The notes: generated by a model from the sequence alone, not told the origin. A stretch of 64,000 nt of DNA from Rhizonema sp. PD37 (GCA_029379215.1 JAQYWO010000002.1:1-64000), one strand, 5' to 3'; counted from the first letter of the stretch, positions 1-8,725 are shown. A program made the numbers and translations.

Positions 1-60
1 AAAAAACTGCCTTGTCTGCTTTCCTTCCTTGTCCTCCAAGTCTTGCCAACACCCAAAAGT

Positions 61-190
61 AAAAAACCTACACCTGTGAGGGAGGGGTTGGGGAGCCAGC
101 GCGCATGAGGCGTTTTCCCGCCGTAGGCGAGGAGCGTGGTGGGGTTCAGTGTCTACGCAAATTACGGTTAATTAACCGGACATGATATGA
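61..190. repeat. MITE-like element, family 1, right part (copy A)
   Basis: The right end reads GGTTAATTAACCGGACATGATATGA at 166-190 and matches, inverted, the termini of the elements at 8958-9146 and 31519-31662. The interior (a GGGGTTGGGGAG block followed by a GGTGGGGTTC block) is the reverse complement of the interior of the 8958 copy. The left terminus was not found and may lie outside the window. No coding capacity is visible. The rest of 1-489 holds no gene. Confidence 0.6.
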
Positions 191-202
191 ACTGAACCCT
201 AT

Positions 203-287
203 GAGACATCAAGAGAAATGATATATGGGTGAGGAAAGCCGTTCGCCTCCACCTTCGATTTTGACAAACGCACATAATTAATTTTCA
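203..287. repeat. Degenerate MITE-like element, family 2
   Basis: It begins with GAGACATC, passes an ATATGGGTG block and ends in AACGCACATAATTAATTTT. The same order of blocks occurs in the better-preserved copy at 8610-8725. The terminal inverted repeat is largely eroded, so this is a tentative relic. Confidence 0.35.
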
Positions 288-489
288 CGAACTTAGTCTA
301 TTGGGCTAGAAGCAACAGAAAGTATACGCGCTCGCTCAATTTCTATCTTTTCTCGCGGGAAACTCCCCCACAGACAAAATCTCCTCAGTACCTTGGCGGG
401 CAACCCTCTCCCAACTTTAGCAGAGGGGCACTGCTCACCATGACATTATTTAGAGATTTTTCAAGAATGATTAGAATTCTTATACACAA

Positions 490-894
490 TTACCAATGAC
501 AAGAAGCAACTAAATTGGCAACGATTTCAACAAGTTCTTCTGGTGCAACTGGTTTAGAAACATGAGTTTGAAAACCAGCTTCCAAGGCACGAACACAACT
601 TTCACTATCACCATAGGCTGTTAAGGCAATAGCTGGAACTTGTCCACCCATATTAGGCTTGAGGGCACGTATTTTTCGGATTAAAGCATAGCCATCCTCA
701 TCAGGCATACCTATATCACTAATTAAAACATCAGGTTGTAACTGAGGTAAAATTTCTCGTGCTGGGGCTGCTAATGGAAATGCTGTAACGGTAGCTCCAT
801 CAGCTTCTAACACGGTAGTGACGAAAAAGCGAGTATCATCATCATCCTCGACTACCAAAATATTTAATCCAGCAAGAGATAAAGGCGGTATCAT
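490..894 (-). CDS. Stand-alone response-regulator receiver (REC) protein
   Basis: This 134-residue protein is a single REC domain with no output domain. The acidic pocket is VVEDDDD (residues 14-20), the phospho-acceptor is probably Asp60 in LISDIGMPDEDG, the switch Thr is about residue 92 (ALTAYG) and the conserved Lys is about 114 in SKPV. Proteins of this kind carry phosphoryl groups between histidine kinases or sit at the end of a hybrid-kinase relay in the cytoplasm. No kinase is adjacent. The nearest signalling gene is the CheB-CheR-PAS gene about 1 kb away, on the same strand but beyond a convergent HxlR gene. Partner and output cannot be read from the sequence. Confidence 0.88.
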   Translation of the reverse strand: MIPPLSLAGLNILVVEDDDDTRFFVTTVLEADGATVTAFPLAAPAREILPQLQPDVLISDIGMPDEDGYALIRKIRALKPNMGGQVPAIALTAYGDSESCVRALEAGFQTHVSKPVAPEELVEIVANLVASCHW

Positions 895-1437
895 AATAAA
901 TATTATAAATATAACGAAGTTAGTTCACAATTTAATATTAAGCACTCTGTTAGTCAGCGATCGCCTGCACCAAATTTTCCCTGTCAATAGGTTTCAATTT
1001 TATCAAGTCGGAATTTATCAGGATACACCAGATGGTCTCCATAAAACAAAGCGCCGCCTCCAGTAGTGATAGAAGTTCAACACTTTGAAATCATCTTAAG
1101 TAAGTTGGCGTTTAAAAATCAACATATGTAACGAAATGTAAAATCAGCAAATAGCCCAGAAATAAGGTCATCACAAAGTTTTGACAAAACTCAACATACA
1201 TTGATTTTATCCGCCAGCGTCAGGTTACTCTTGTCTCTGTAAGTAAGCATTCAGGAAGGTAACGAGGGGATTTGATTGGATGATTTAGCGCCGTTTGCTC
1301 AAGTTTATGGGCTAGATAGTGCCTCAAGCCTGTTGAACTTCCTATACCCCCGGTTACGTTATTCCACAATGCCTAAGATATACTTATATTTGTTTTTTAA
1401 AAAATACTTACTTTTTTGTTAGTATCTACAGAGGTGT
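895..1437. other. Intergenic region without a recognisable gene
   Basis: The region is AT-rich and lies between the divergent REC and HxlR genes. It carries a HIP1 octamer near 957. Apart from the inverted repeat at 1404-1425, which is listed separately, nothing supports a gene, although short open frames exist. Confidence 0.6.
1404..1425. promoter_or_regulatory. Inverted repeat, possible HxlR autoregulatory operator
   Basis: ATACTTAC, six T residues, then GTTAGTAT form an inverted repeat with 7 of 8 pairs matching, ending 12 nt before the HxlR start codon. HxlR proteins are dimeric winged-helix regulators that bind such repeats and often repress their own gene. The assignment as operator is inference from position and symmetry. 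Confidence 0.45.
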
Positions 1438-1779
1438 GTGGTGGCGCAGATAACAGAACAGACTGAAGAAACTGTATTTGTACAGGCGACGCTAAAGATA
1501 TTGGGCGGTAAGTGGAAAATCTTAATCCTATGGCACTTAAAAGATGGAGCCAGAAGGTTCAGTGAACTCAAACGATTAATGCCTGAGATTACGGAAAAAA
1601 TGCTGATTCAACAGCTTCGAGAATTGGAAAAAGATGAGATTGTGCATCGCCAAGTTTATCCAGATATCCCTCCTAAAGTAGATTATTCATTCACGGATTA
1701 CGGTAGAAGTTTGGAAAAACCTGTTTTACACGCTCTCAGAGACTGGGGAGAAGCATATCTGAAACGACACGAGCGATAA
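1438..1779 (+). CDS. HxlR-family winged-helix transcriptional regulator
   Basis: The 113-residue protein has the HxlR signature order: [14 protein letters not shown] (helix 1 region), [18 protein letters not shown] (recognition region), [14 protein letters not shown], and the wing [17 protein letters not shown]. The start is GTG at 1438, preceded closely by GAGG; a second GTG follows directly. Many HxlR proteins sense thiol or carbonyl stress through an N-terminal cysteine; this one has no cysteine at all, so it must sense something else or respond to a ligand. No obvious target gene lies divergently next to it, and the nearest regulatory site is the inverted repeat just upstream. The family call is secure; the regulon is unknown. 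Confidence 0.88.
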   Translation: MVAQITEQTEETVFVQATLKILGGKWKILILWHLKDGARRFSELKRLMPEITEKMLIQQLRELEKDEIVHRQVYPDIPPKVDYSFTDYGRSLEKPVLHALRDWGEAYLKRHER

Positions 1780-1781
1780 TT

Positions 1782-1885
1782 AGATATCTTCAGATAATGA
1801 TGTATGGGCGTTCGCATGCACCCCGCTTTCTTACGGCTGTTTACCCCTAGCAAGGATTTCAACGAACGCGTAATTAATTGAAAGA
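1782..1885. repeat. Degenerate MITE-like element, family 2
   Basis: AGATATCTTCAG and a GTATGGGCGTTCGC block at the left, and CCCCTAGCAAGGATTTCAA plus CGAACGCGTAATTAATT at the right, match the 8610-8725 element block by block. It fills the gap between the convergent HxlR and CheB-CheR-PAS genes. Confidence 0.45.
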
Positions 1886-1945
1886 CAGGCAACCAACTGA
1901 AGGTTTGATGGGTACGAAAAAGGCAATCGCCTGAGTCATGAACTC

Positions 1946-4936
1946 CTAAACTACATCTGTAATATCCTTGATCGTCAATAGAATCATCTGCGTATTGCTG
2001 ATCGCAGGCATCTTGCGGGCATTGAGCTGCATGACTTTACGTCCAATTTGCTCAAACTCATGCTCAACCGTAAAATCTTGAACCAGGGTATTGCTGGCAA
2101 CAATCTTTTCAAGCTGCGATCGCAATAAGGGAATATTCCATTGTCCATTGCCCAACTCAAAGATCGAGCGCTGCTCGGTTTGAATTGGCAGAACCTGAAA
2201 CATTTCATAGAAAGAACGATTTGCAATGAATACCCGTAGATCTAGATTCAGCACTAGCAGGGGTTCCCGCAAAGTTTCTATGAACACTTCAGTGTAATTC
2301 CTCACGTCGCTCAATTGGGCGTTACTGCTTTTAAGTTGGTCAATATCAACCAAAACCACCACCGCCCCATCAATCTTATTCTCAAACGTCCGATAAGGTC
2401 GAATTCGTAGCTCGAACCAATGCCCCTCTCGATCTTGAATCTCCTGAGTTTTCAAACTGAGCGTACGAATCACGTCTAAAATCTGTTGCTCTAAGTTGAG
2501 CATATCCAAGTTATGATTAATGTCGCTTAAAGGTCGTCCCACATCTGTTGAAATCAAGTTGAAGATGCCTTCAACTGCGGGAGTAAACTGGCGAATCCGC
2601 AAGTCACCGCCCAGCATCAAAATAGGGATATTGATACTACTGAGCAGATTCTGTAAATCGTTGCTGACTAGAGTCGCTTCTACATTACGTCGGCGCAGTT
2701 CATCATTAATAGTATTCAGTTCTTCATTCGTCGCCTGAATCTCTTCTTTAGCCGTTTCCAATTCCTCATTTGTACTTTGCAACTCTTCGTTGCTCGACAA
2801 AATCTCCTCGTTGGCGGCTCTCAAGTCTTGATTGGTGGCTTGCTGCTCTTCAATGATTGATTGCAGATGTTCTTTTGTCGTTGTCAGTTCTTGCTGGAGC
2901 CGATTAATCTCATAAGCCTCCCGAGTCTTGCGTTTAGAGGTGGCACTGCCATCTTTTATTTCCGCAGGCTTTGGCGGAGTGAACGGAGAATCTTCAAATA
3001 AAACTAAAAAACACTCTTGTATCACCCCAGATTGAAAGGGAATGACATTAACGGTGATTTGCCGGATGCGATCGCCCTCTGTCAGTTGTAAGCCTTCACG
3101 TTTAGTCGGCAGCTTCTGCTGTTTTGCCTGGTGGATTGCAGTACGTAGCTCGAGCCGCAATTCTTCTTTTGCCATTTTGAGCAAGTTCAAGCTTGCTTTA
3201 CCAGGAGTCGGTTCCAGATAGGAACTAGTTTGTCCTCGAAATTGCAGAATCTCCAAGTTAGTATCGATCACGATGCCAGCCGGAGCATATTGATTCAATA
3301 CGATCCGGTCTGCTTCTCTCTGTATTTCAAGGTCTTTAGATGTACTTTCTAATATATATTTTTGCGGGTTAACGATTGCCGAAGAATAAATGCTGGCGTT
3401 CAAATCAATGTTCAGACCTGTCGGCACTAGCTTTTTAGCATAAATTTTGTTTTTTTTGTCGATTAGGGAAAACAGGTCTAAAAAATCACCTACTGTTTCC
3501 GAGGTACCTAACATGAGAAAGCCCGTTGACTTAAGGCCGTAATGAAAGATAGGTAGGAGCTTTTTCTGCAAAGGAGCTCCCATATAGATCAGCACATTCC
3601 GACAGCTAATCAAGTCGAGCCGGGAAAAGGGGGGATCGCCAATCAGATTCTGTCTTGCAAAGATGCACAGTTCGCGCACGGGCTTACTGATCTGGTATCC
3701 ACTCTCAACTTGGACAAAGAACCGTTGTAAACGTTCAGGGGGAATATTCCCGACTTGGCTAAGTGTGTAGATCCCATTACGGGCATGCTCAATGGCAGCC
3801 TCACTAATATCTGTCGCATAAATCTGAATGGGCAGCCGGGGAATACGATCAGCTAAAAACTCTAGCAAGCAGATGGCAATAGAGTAAGCTTCCTCACCCG
3901 TTGAACAGCCGGCAACCCAAATTCGGATGGGTGTCCCTGGCGATTTATCCTTAGTAATTACGGGAAAGACATAGCTTTTTAAGGCATCAAAGCTTTCGGG
4001 ATCGCGGAAAAAACTGGTGACGTGAATCAAAACATCTTGATACAACGCCATGACCTCTGTCGGATTGTTTTGGAGATAATAAGCATAATCCTCAAGTTTT
4101 TCCAGCTTGTACAAAAACATCCGCCGATGAATCCGTCGCTTCAAGGTCGTTTGTTTATAATAAGTAAAGTCAACTCCCGTAGCCCCTCGGATTGCACTGA
4201 AGATAATAGAGATCGCATCCTCGCTGCCAAGCGCAGATAAGCCTGCCTCTGGTTGTGTTGTTGACTGATTGGTAAGGTATGGATGATGTCTGAGCTGTGC
4301 TAACTGCTCAGCAATTTTGTCAGGGGGTAAGATGAAGTCTACTTGACCCGTGGCGATCGCTGTATTCGGCATACTACTGACTTGTGCTGTGTTTTCACAT
4401 TGAGCAAAAGTAACGCCACCTACGGCCTTGATTGCTTCTATTCCTTTTGCCCCGTCGGAATCGCCACCTGATAGAATAACCCCGATCGCTTTGTTCCCCC
4501 GCTCCTCAGCAAGTGAAATCAGAAAAGTATCAACCGACATAAACACCCGGCTTCCACTTGAGCGAGGCGTTAGCTTTAGCACTCCTTGAGTAATGGTCAT
4601 GCTAACATTCGGTGGAATCACGTAAACCTGATTCTGTGCTACAGCCATACCATCTTTTACCTCATTAACAACCATTTGGGTTGACTTGGCAAGAATCTCA
4701 CTCAACACACTTTCCTGCTGTGGAGACATGTGCTGAATGATGACAAATGCCATATCCGTATCGAATGGTAAATATTTCAGTAATTGGCTAAAGGCTTGCA
4801 ATCCACCCGCTGAGGCTCCAATCCCAACAACAGGAAATAATTGATTTTGATTGTCCTGCTGGTTATCGCTCAGTGCTTCGCTATCAGTTGTATCGGGTTG
4901 AGACTTCTTTGAAGAGCGTTTAGGTTTAGGTGTCAT
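1946..4936 (-). CDS. CheB-CheR-coiled coil-PAS signalling protein (no kinase domain)
   Basis: The 996-residue protein joins a chemotaxis-type methylesterase and methyltransferase to sensory modules. The CheB-like domain (about 34-225) keeps the Ser-His-Asp set: Ser42 in GASAGG, His69 in IIQHMSP and Asp161 in SGGDSDG. The CheR-like domain (about 235-510) has the SAM loop WVAGCSTGEE and DLISCRNVLIYM. A long coiled coil rich in NEEL/TNEEL repeats (about 665-760) leads into one or two PAS-like domains up to the C-terminus. Many relatives continue into a histidine kinase; here the frame stops after LLTIKDITDVV and no kinase remnant follows. No chemoreceptor gene is nearby. It may regulate another sensor by methylation or act as a scaffold. 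Confidence 0.88.
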   Translation of the reverse strand: MTPKPKRSSKKSQPDTTDSEALSDNQQDNQNQLFPVVGIGASAGGLQAFSQLLKYLPFDTDMAFVIIQHMSPQQESVLSEILAKSTQMVVNEVKDGMAVAQNQVYVIPPNVSMTITQGVLKLTPRSSGSRVFMSVDTFLISLAEERGNKAIGVILSGGDSDGAKGIEAIKAVGGVTFAQCENTAQVSSMPNTAIATGQVDFILPPDKIAEQLAQLRHHPYLTNQSTTQPEAGLSALGSEDAISIIFSAIRGATGVDFTYYKQTTLKRRIHRRMFLYKLEKLEDYAYYLQNNPTEVMALYQDVLIHVTSFFRDPESFDALKSYVFPVITKDKSPGTPIRIWVAGCSTGEEAYSIAICLLEFLADRIPRLPIQIYATDISEAAIEHARNGIYTLSQVGNIPPERLQRFFVQVESGYQISKPVRELCIFARQNLIGDPPFSRLDLISCRNVLIYMGAPLQKKLLPIFHYGLKSTGFLMLGTSETVGDFLDLFSLIDKKNKIYAKKLVPTGLNIDLNASIYSSAIVNPQKYILESTSKDLEIQREADRIVLNQYAPAGIVIDTNLEILQFRGQTSSYLEPTPGKASLNLLKMAKEELRLELRTAIHQAKQQKLPTKREGLQLTEGDRIRQITVNVIPFQSGVIQECFLVLFEDSPFTPPKPAEIKDGSATSKRKTREAYEINRLQQELTTTKEHLQSIIEEQQATNQDLRAANEEILSSNEELQSTNEELETAKEEIQATNEELNTINDELRRRNVEATLVSNDLQNLLSSINIPILMLGGDLRIRQFTPAVEGIFNLISTDVGRPLSDINHNLDMLNLEQQILDVIRTLSLKTQEIQDREGHWFELRIRPYRTFENKIDGAVVVLVDIDQLKSSNAQLSDVRNYTEVFIETLREPLLVLNLDLRVFIANRSFYEMFQVLPIQTEQRSIFELGNGQWNIPLLRSQLEKIVASNTLVQDFTVEHEFEQIGRKVMQLNARKMPAISNTQMILLTIKDITDVV

Positions 4937-5122
4937 ATTATTTAACAGATGTCCCGAAGGCTATACTAAATTCATCTAATCCATATTTACACCCTACCTG
5001 AATTTACGTTCTGGAGTACTAGGTCGCATTTCTGTTGCCCTCCTAATTACCATCTGTTGCTTGAACCGGGGCATGTCCTTACCTACGAGACGTCCAGCCA
5101 TCAGTGTCTTGGGTAGCAAAAT

Positions 5123-5707
5123 TTACCAGTATTTTCGCCAAACGGGAAAATCCCTTTTGATGGCAAGATTGATCGCCTGTAACGCTTCGCTGCGAGCGAG
5201 TGAGTGCCTCAGTGTAGCTCTCAATAGTTGACTTTTGCCAATGACTTCCTTCACGAGATTTTCTTGTGCAGTGAAATCAGTGGATTCATCTTGCGTTTCA
5301 GTCCTGCATAAGAGTGTTTGCTCAAAACTGTCAGTAGTCAGCTGGGGAATTGGCTGCGGGGTTTTACAAGGTGTTGATGTTTCAGGTGAGTGAGTTGTCG
5401 AGGTGAGTTGTTCAAGTCGCAGCTGATGCTTGTCAATTTGGCGATCAATCTGCTTTAACTGCCGACCACGAGCGATCGCGGCTTTATAATCGTCTACTTC
5501 ATTCGGTTTCAGGTGTTTCAACTTCTTGCCATTAAAGATCGCTCTGCGGCTTCTGATTTGCCAATATAAATGGTTAGTCCGGGCCGTGCCTCCCGGTTTA
5601 ACTTGCACTAACCAGCAGTCTTGCAAATACCAACCTTCACTCTGCACCCGCGATCGTTCCGTAATCAGGGCATCCAGGGCAGATTGAAGTTTTTTCAGGG
5701 TGTGCAT
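5123..5707 (-). CDS. Conserved hypothetical protein, 194 aa
   Basis: I do not recognise a named family. The N-terminal half has a pattern seen in cyanobacterial hypothetical proteins, GWYLQDCWLVQVKPGGTART followed by HLYWQIRSRRAIF and a Lys-rich loop, then a short coiled coil (RQLKQIDRQIDKHQLRLEQL). The middle is Pro/Thr-rich and probably disordered. The C-terminus is helical (LLRATLRHSLARSEALQAINL). The start is the ATG at 5707. Its first ~110 bp plus upstream DNA are duplicated at 6989-7186, on the other side of the neighbouring CheR gene. The gene is transcribed divergently from that CheR gene. Confidence 0.55.
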   Translation of the reverse strand: MHTLKKLQSALDALITERSRVQSEGWYLQDCWLVQVKPGGTARTNHLYWQIRSRRAIFNGKKLKHLKPNEVDDYKAAIARGRQLKQIDRQIDKHQLRLEQLTSTTHSPETSTPCKTPQPIPQLTTDSFEQTLLCRTETQDESTDFTAQENLVKEVIGKSQLLRATLRHSLARSEALQAINLAIKRDFPVWRKYW

Positions 5708-5812
5708 ATTTTATTCGTGAGCAGAAAGATTCGTATGCAACAATAATATTTTTGAGTAAATTTATTATGTTATAATTGATCTACAATAAATGCGTACGAA
5801 TCAAGGTCCATA
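5599..5812. repeat. Direct repeat, copy 1 (5' end and upstream DNA of the 194-aa gene)
   Basis: This stretch matches 6989-7186 in the same orientation. Shared blocks include GCACTAACCAG, the CCAACCTTC/CTAACCTTC region, GATCGTTCC, AGGGCAGATTGA/AAGGCAGATTGA, TTTTTTCAGGGT and ATGCGTACGAATCAA. The two copies bracket the CheR gene at 5964-6962. Confidence 0.75.
5728..5802. promoter_or_regulatory. Long-spaced inverted repeat between divergent genes
   Basis: GATTCGTATGCA (5728-5739) and TGCGTACGAATC (5791-5802) are inverted repeats matching at 11 of 12 positions and separated by 51 nt. The arrangement is preserved in the duplicated copy at 7099-7110 and 7160-7171 with 49 nt spacing, although the intervening DNA has drifted. 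This suggests an operator pair or the ends of a small element. The protein that reads it is unknown. Confidence 0.5.
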
Positions 5813-5963
5813 ATTATTAAACTCATTTTAACAAAAATGTTCACTCATATTGATCTGATGCGACCGCAACTTAAGTTTGTTCAACAGCATCAGAAATGTC
5901 TGCTCAAATAGGTGAAAAGGTGTGGGAATCGGTAGAGGAAATTTCTGACAGCACTATATAGGC

Positions 5964-6962
5964 ATGAGTTTTCCAAAAAAAACATCCATACTCATTATCA
6001 AGATGCCAGAAGCTAACTTAGAATTAGAAGCGTTATTAGACTACCTCAAGCACAGCCGAGGTTGTGACTTGACGGGCTATAAAAGCTCTAGCTTGATGCG
6101 ACGGCTCCAGTACCGAATGCGTTGCATCAACATTAATAGCTATCAAAGCTATCAACAGTATTTGCACTCCGAGTCAGATGAATTGCCAGCTTTGTTAAAC
6201 GACGTTCTAATTAAAGTCACTAGTTTTTTTCGCGATCAATATGCTTGGGATTATTTAGCAACTGAGATCATCCCCAAAATCATCACCAGCAAACAAACAG
6301 ATGAACCAATTCGAGTTTGGAGTGCAGGTTGTGCTACTGGGCAAGAAATATATAGTTGCCTAATCTTATTAGCAGAAGCACTGGGAATCGAATCCTGCCT
6401 AAAGCGAGTTAAGTGTTTTGCCACCGATGCAGATCTAGCAGCCATTCGGCGAGCGCAGCGAGGCACATACACTGCGACAGAAATTACAGGTATTCCTCCG
6501 GCTCTACAGGAAAAATATTTTCAATATACCAACGAGGGTTTTGTCTTTCACCCAGAGCTTCGCTGCCGGATCATCTTTTGTTGTCATGATTTGACGCGGG
6601 ATGCTCCCATGTCCAAAATCGATCTCCTCATCTGCCGTAATGTGCTGATTTACTTCAACCTCATGGCTCAACAGTCGATCTTAGTTCGCTTTCACTTTTC
6701 GCTCAAGCAAACGGGTTTTTTGTTCATGGGTAAGGCAGAGGCAATCATCACCCGCAGACAACTTTTTCCGCCTGTCAGTTTCCAGCACCATGTTTATGCT
6801 AAAGGTCTAAATTTAGAAAAAGAAGATTACTCGTCCTTAATAACTAGTGGGAAAAGTCGCCTCATTAAAGATCAACACGCTATCAACAGCAACTTAATAG
6901 TAAAGCCGCCACGCCATCCGCAACAGCTTTTACTTAAAGGTGTTCAATCAGTATCCACCTAA
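5964..6962 (+). CDS. CheR-type SAM-dependent methyltransferase
   Basis: This 332-residue protein is a stand-alone CheR-like protein-glutamate methyltransferase. The N-terminal helical part (about 15-95) holds LKHSRGCDLTGYKSSSLMRR and ends in VLIKVTSFFRD. The SAM-binding loop is VWSAGCATGQE, where the usual Glu-Glu is Gln-Glu, followed by CFATDADLAAIRRAQRG and IDLLICRNVLIYF. The start is ATG 5964, with Met14 (ATG 6003) as an alternative; neither has a strong ribosome-binding site. It resembles the CheR part of the large protein at 1946-4936. Direct repeats flank it (5599-5812 and 6989-7186), so it may have entered by duplication or insertion. No receptor substrate is nearby. Confidence 0.85.
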   Translation: MSFPKKTSILIIKMPEANLELEALLDYLKHSRGCDLTGYKSSSLMRRLQYRMRCININSYQSYQQYLHSESDELPALLNDVLIKVTSFFRDQYAWDYLATEIIPKIITSKQTDEPIRVWSAGCATGQEIYSCLILLAEALGIESCLKRVKCFATDADLAAIRRAQRGTYTATEITGIPPALQEKYFQYTNEGFVFHPELRCRIIFCCHDLTRDAPMSKIDLLICRNVLIYFNLMAQQSILVRFHFSLKQTGFLFMGKAEAIITRRQLFPPVSFQHHVYAKGLNLEKEDYSSLITSGKSRLIKDQHAINSNLIVKPPRHPQQLLLKGVQSVST

Positions 6963-6988
6963 GGTGATCTCGCATGTCGGCGTTATCA

Positions 6989-7186
6989 TTTGCACTAACC
7001 AGATGTCTTACAAATACTAACCTTCGCTCTGGATCTGTGATCGTTCCTTATTCAAGGCATCCAAGGCAGATTGACGTTTTTTCAGGGTTTGCATTTTTGA
7101 ATCGTATGCAAAAAAGATTTAGTTTAGAATTAATTGCTGAATTTGTTCTATATAATAAATGCGTACGAATCAAAATCCATGATTAT
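6989..7186 (-). pseudogene. Duplicated 5' fragment of the 194-aa gene
   Basis: The sequence is a degenerate second copy of 5599-5812. It corresponds to roughly the first 35-40 codons (minus strand) and the upstream region of the 194-aa gene, with frame-breaking differences and no downstream body. It also preserves the GAATCGTATGCA / TGCGTACGAATC inverted repeat. It is a scar of a duplication or insertion event around the CheR gene. Confidence 0.65.
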
Positions 7187-7285
7187 AGCGGTTGCCCTCA
7201 AGAGATACCTAACTGGCACCCCTCACACACGCGCTTGGGAGAGGGGCATTCTGGAGGTTTTCATTATACTTTTTAGCTTTAACAG

Positions 7286-7501
7286 TCAACTCTCATGTAA
7301 GGTTCTGAAGGTTACAGTGCCGACAATTCCATCTACCATTAAGTTATGAGTAACTTGGAAGCGGCGGACGGCAGCTTCAGTTTTAAAACCAAAGATCCCG
7401 TCAATGGACACATTATAACCAAGATTTTTTAAAATTCTTTGTACAACTTCGACGTCTTTACCTGTACTACCAATATGTAAGAAAACGATAGGTGCAGGCA
7501 T
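7286..7501 (-). CDS. Small stand-alone peptidoglycan-binding domain protein
   Basis: The 71-residue protein is one complete PG_binding_1-type three-helix domain: HIGSTGKDVEVVQRILKNLG, then DGIFGFKTEAAVRRFQ, then VDGIVGTVTFRTL. This module normally sits next to a cell-wall hydrolase and binds peptidoglycan stem peptides. Here there is no enzyme domain and no signal peptide. GGAGAG lies 8 nt before the ATG, which supports this start. It could be a wall-targeting remnant, or a cytoplasmic or non-classically exported adaptor. No hydrolase gene is adjacent. Confidence 0.75.
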   Translation of the reverse strand: MPAPIVFLHIGSTGKDVEVVQRILKNLGYNVSIDGIFGFKTEAAVRRFQVTHNLMVDGIVGTVTFRTLHES

Positions 7502-7670
7502 ACTTTTCTCTCCCTGATGTTATTGTTCAGTGCTTTCCCCTGTAAATAAATGCCAGTACTATCAACTTATGCACTGAGAAGCACAATTTTGGTGAAGTTA
7601 CCAGTAGCATCATCTGGAGGAAGTAAGGCAAACTGAGCAACTGAAGGGAATTACACCGGCAGTAATGCAA

Positions 7671-7708
7671 AACCCCTACTGCTAGTTTCTCAGGTAAACA
7701 CTAGGGGC
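7671..7708 (-). terminator. Candidate terminator of the TMEM175-type gene
   Basis: Read on the minus strand just beyond the stop codon, GCCCCTAGTGT and ACTAGCAGTAGGGGTTTT can form an imperfect stem followed by T residues. Confidence 0.45.
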
Positions 7709-7730
7709 TTGTCGCCAGACATCGCGCTTT

Positions 7731-8306
7731 TCACGGAATTATATTCCTCTCAATGCGACGATCAGGAATGAACCACATAATCGCGACGAGAATGTATAAG
7801 GAAAAAGCAAACCAAGAGTTCACATAGGAAAGTATAATTGCCAGGGCATAGAATAACAGCGATACCTTGCCTTTGAAGTCTTTACCAATTGCCGTTGCTA
7901 GAGCGGAATCCAAGCCATGGTGAGCAACCAGAATACGGCTAAGAATGACGTAAGCGAGCGCAGCAAAAAAAAGTATTATACCATAAAGGGCAACTGGCAT
8001 GGTAGCAAAGTCGTTCTCACCCATCCAACCAGTGGCGAAGGGTACTAAGGACAACCAGAAAAGCAGATGCAAATTTGCCCAAAGAATGCGACCATTAATG
8101 TGTCGAGCTGCTTGTAGCAGATGATGGTGGTTGTTCCAGTAGATGCCAATATAAATATAACTGAGTATATAACTCAAGAATACTGGAATCAGCGGACGCA
8201 ACGCGGCTAAATCCGCTCCATGCGGCACCTTCATTTCTAGCACCATGATGGTGATGATGATGGCGATTACACCGTCACTGAATGCTTCTAACCTCCCCTT
8301 AGACAT
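7731..8306 (-). CDS. TMEM175-family (DUF1211) ion channel protein
   Basis: The 191-residue protein opens with the family signature RLEAFSDGVIAIIITIMVLE in its first transmembrane segment. In TMEM175 channels the RxxxFSDG motif lines the pore and conducts K+ without a P-loop. About six hydrophobic segments follow (including VFLSYILSYIYIGIYW, LLFWLSLVPFATGW and ALAIILSYVNSWFAFSLYIL), the normal size for a one-repeat bacterial member. AAGGAG lies 11 nt upstream of the ATG. It stands alone, with a hairpin behind it. The family call is firm; ion selectivity is inferred from relatives. Confidence 0.88.
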   Translation of the reverse strand: MSKGRLEAFSDGVIAIIITIMVLEMKVPHGADLAALRPLIPVFLSYILSYIYIGIYWNNHHHLLQAARHINGRILWANLHLLFWLSLVPFATGWMGENDFATMPVALYGIILFFAALAYVILSRILVAHHGLDSALATAIGKDFKGKVSLLFYALAIILSYVNSWFAFSLYILVAIMWFIPDRRIERNIIP

Positions 8307-8609
8307 CTGTATACGCGCTCCTTTTTATGTGACTTCAAAGTCTATACTTTACCAGGTAGTGTCACCACCATAGAGCAAGATTCTGTGTTGTGGAATTGCG
8401 ATCGCTTGTTGGTAGATGAGACATTGTTCTGATTGAGTCGAAAAAGACGACTTTTGATTTAGATCTGGCAATTTCCCAAACGAAGCGCATATATGGCAGC
8501 GAATCAAAAACCAGAGAAACCGCTTTATAGCATGATGGCAAATGGCAATGTTATTTGTTTATCAAAACGTTGGGTAAGCAGTATGCTGTCTCCGATTTAT
8601 TTGCTATAG

Positions 8610-8725
8610 ACATCTCCGGTTAGGGACGTAGGGGCGTTAGCGCAGCGTTAGCGAGTCTTAGAGCGTCACGGCCGTTCGCCCCTACCAAGGATTTGAACGA
8701 ACGCATAATTAATTTCTGGAGATGT
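8610..8725. repeat. MITE-like element, family 2 (best copy)
   Basis: This 116-bp element is bounded by inverted termini ACATCTCCGG (8610) and CTGGAGATGT (ending 8725). It contains a GCGTTAGCG-type GC-rich block and the tail ACGAACGCATAATTAATTTC. Degenerate relatives lie at 1782-1885 and 203-287. There is no coding capacity. Confidence 0.65.

Noticed and set aside
6974..7349. Two overlapping small open frames after the CheR gene
   Set aside because: The region is a degenerate duplicate of the start of the minus-strand 194-aa gene, so these frames are accidental.
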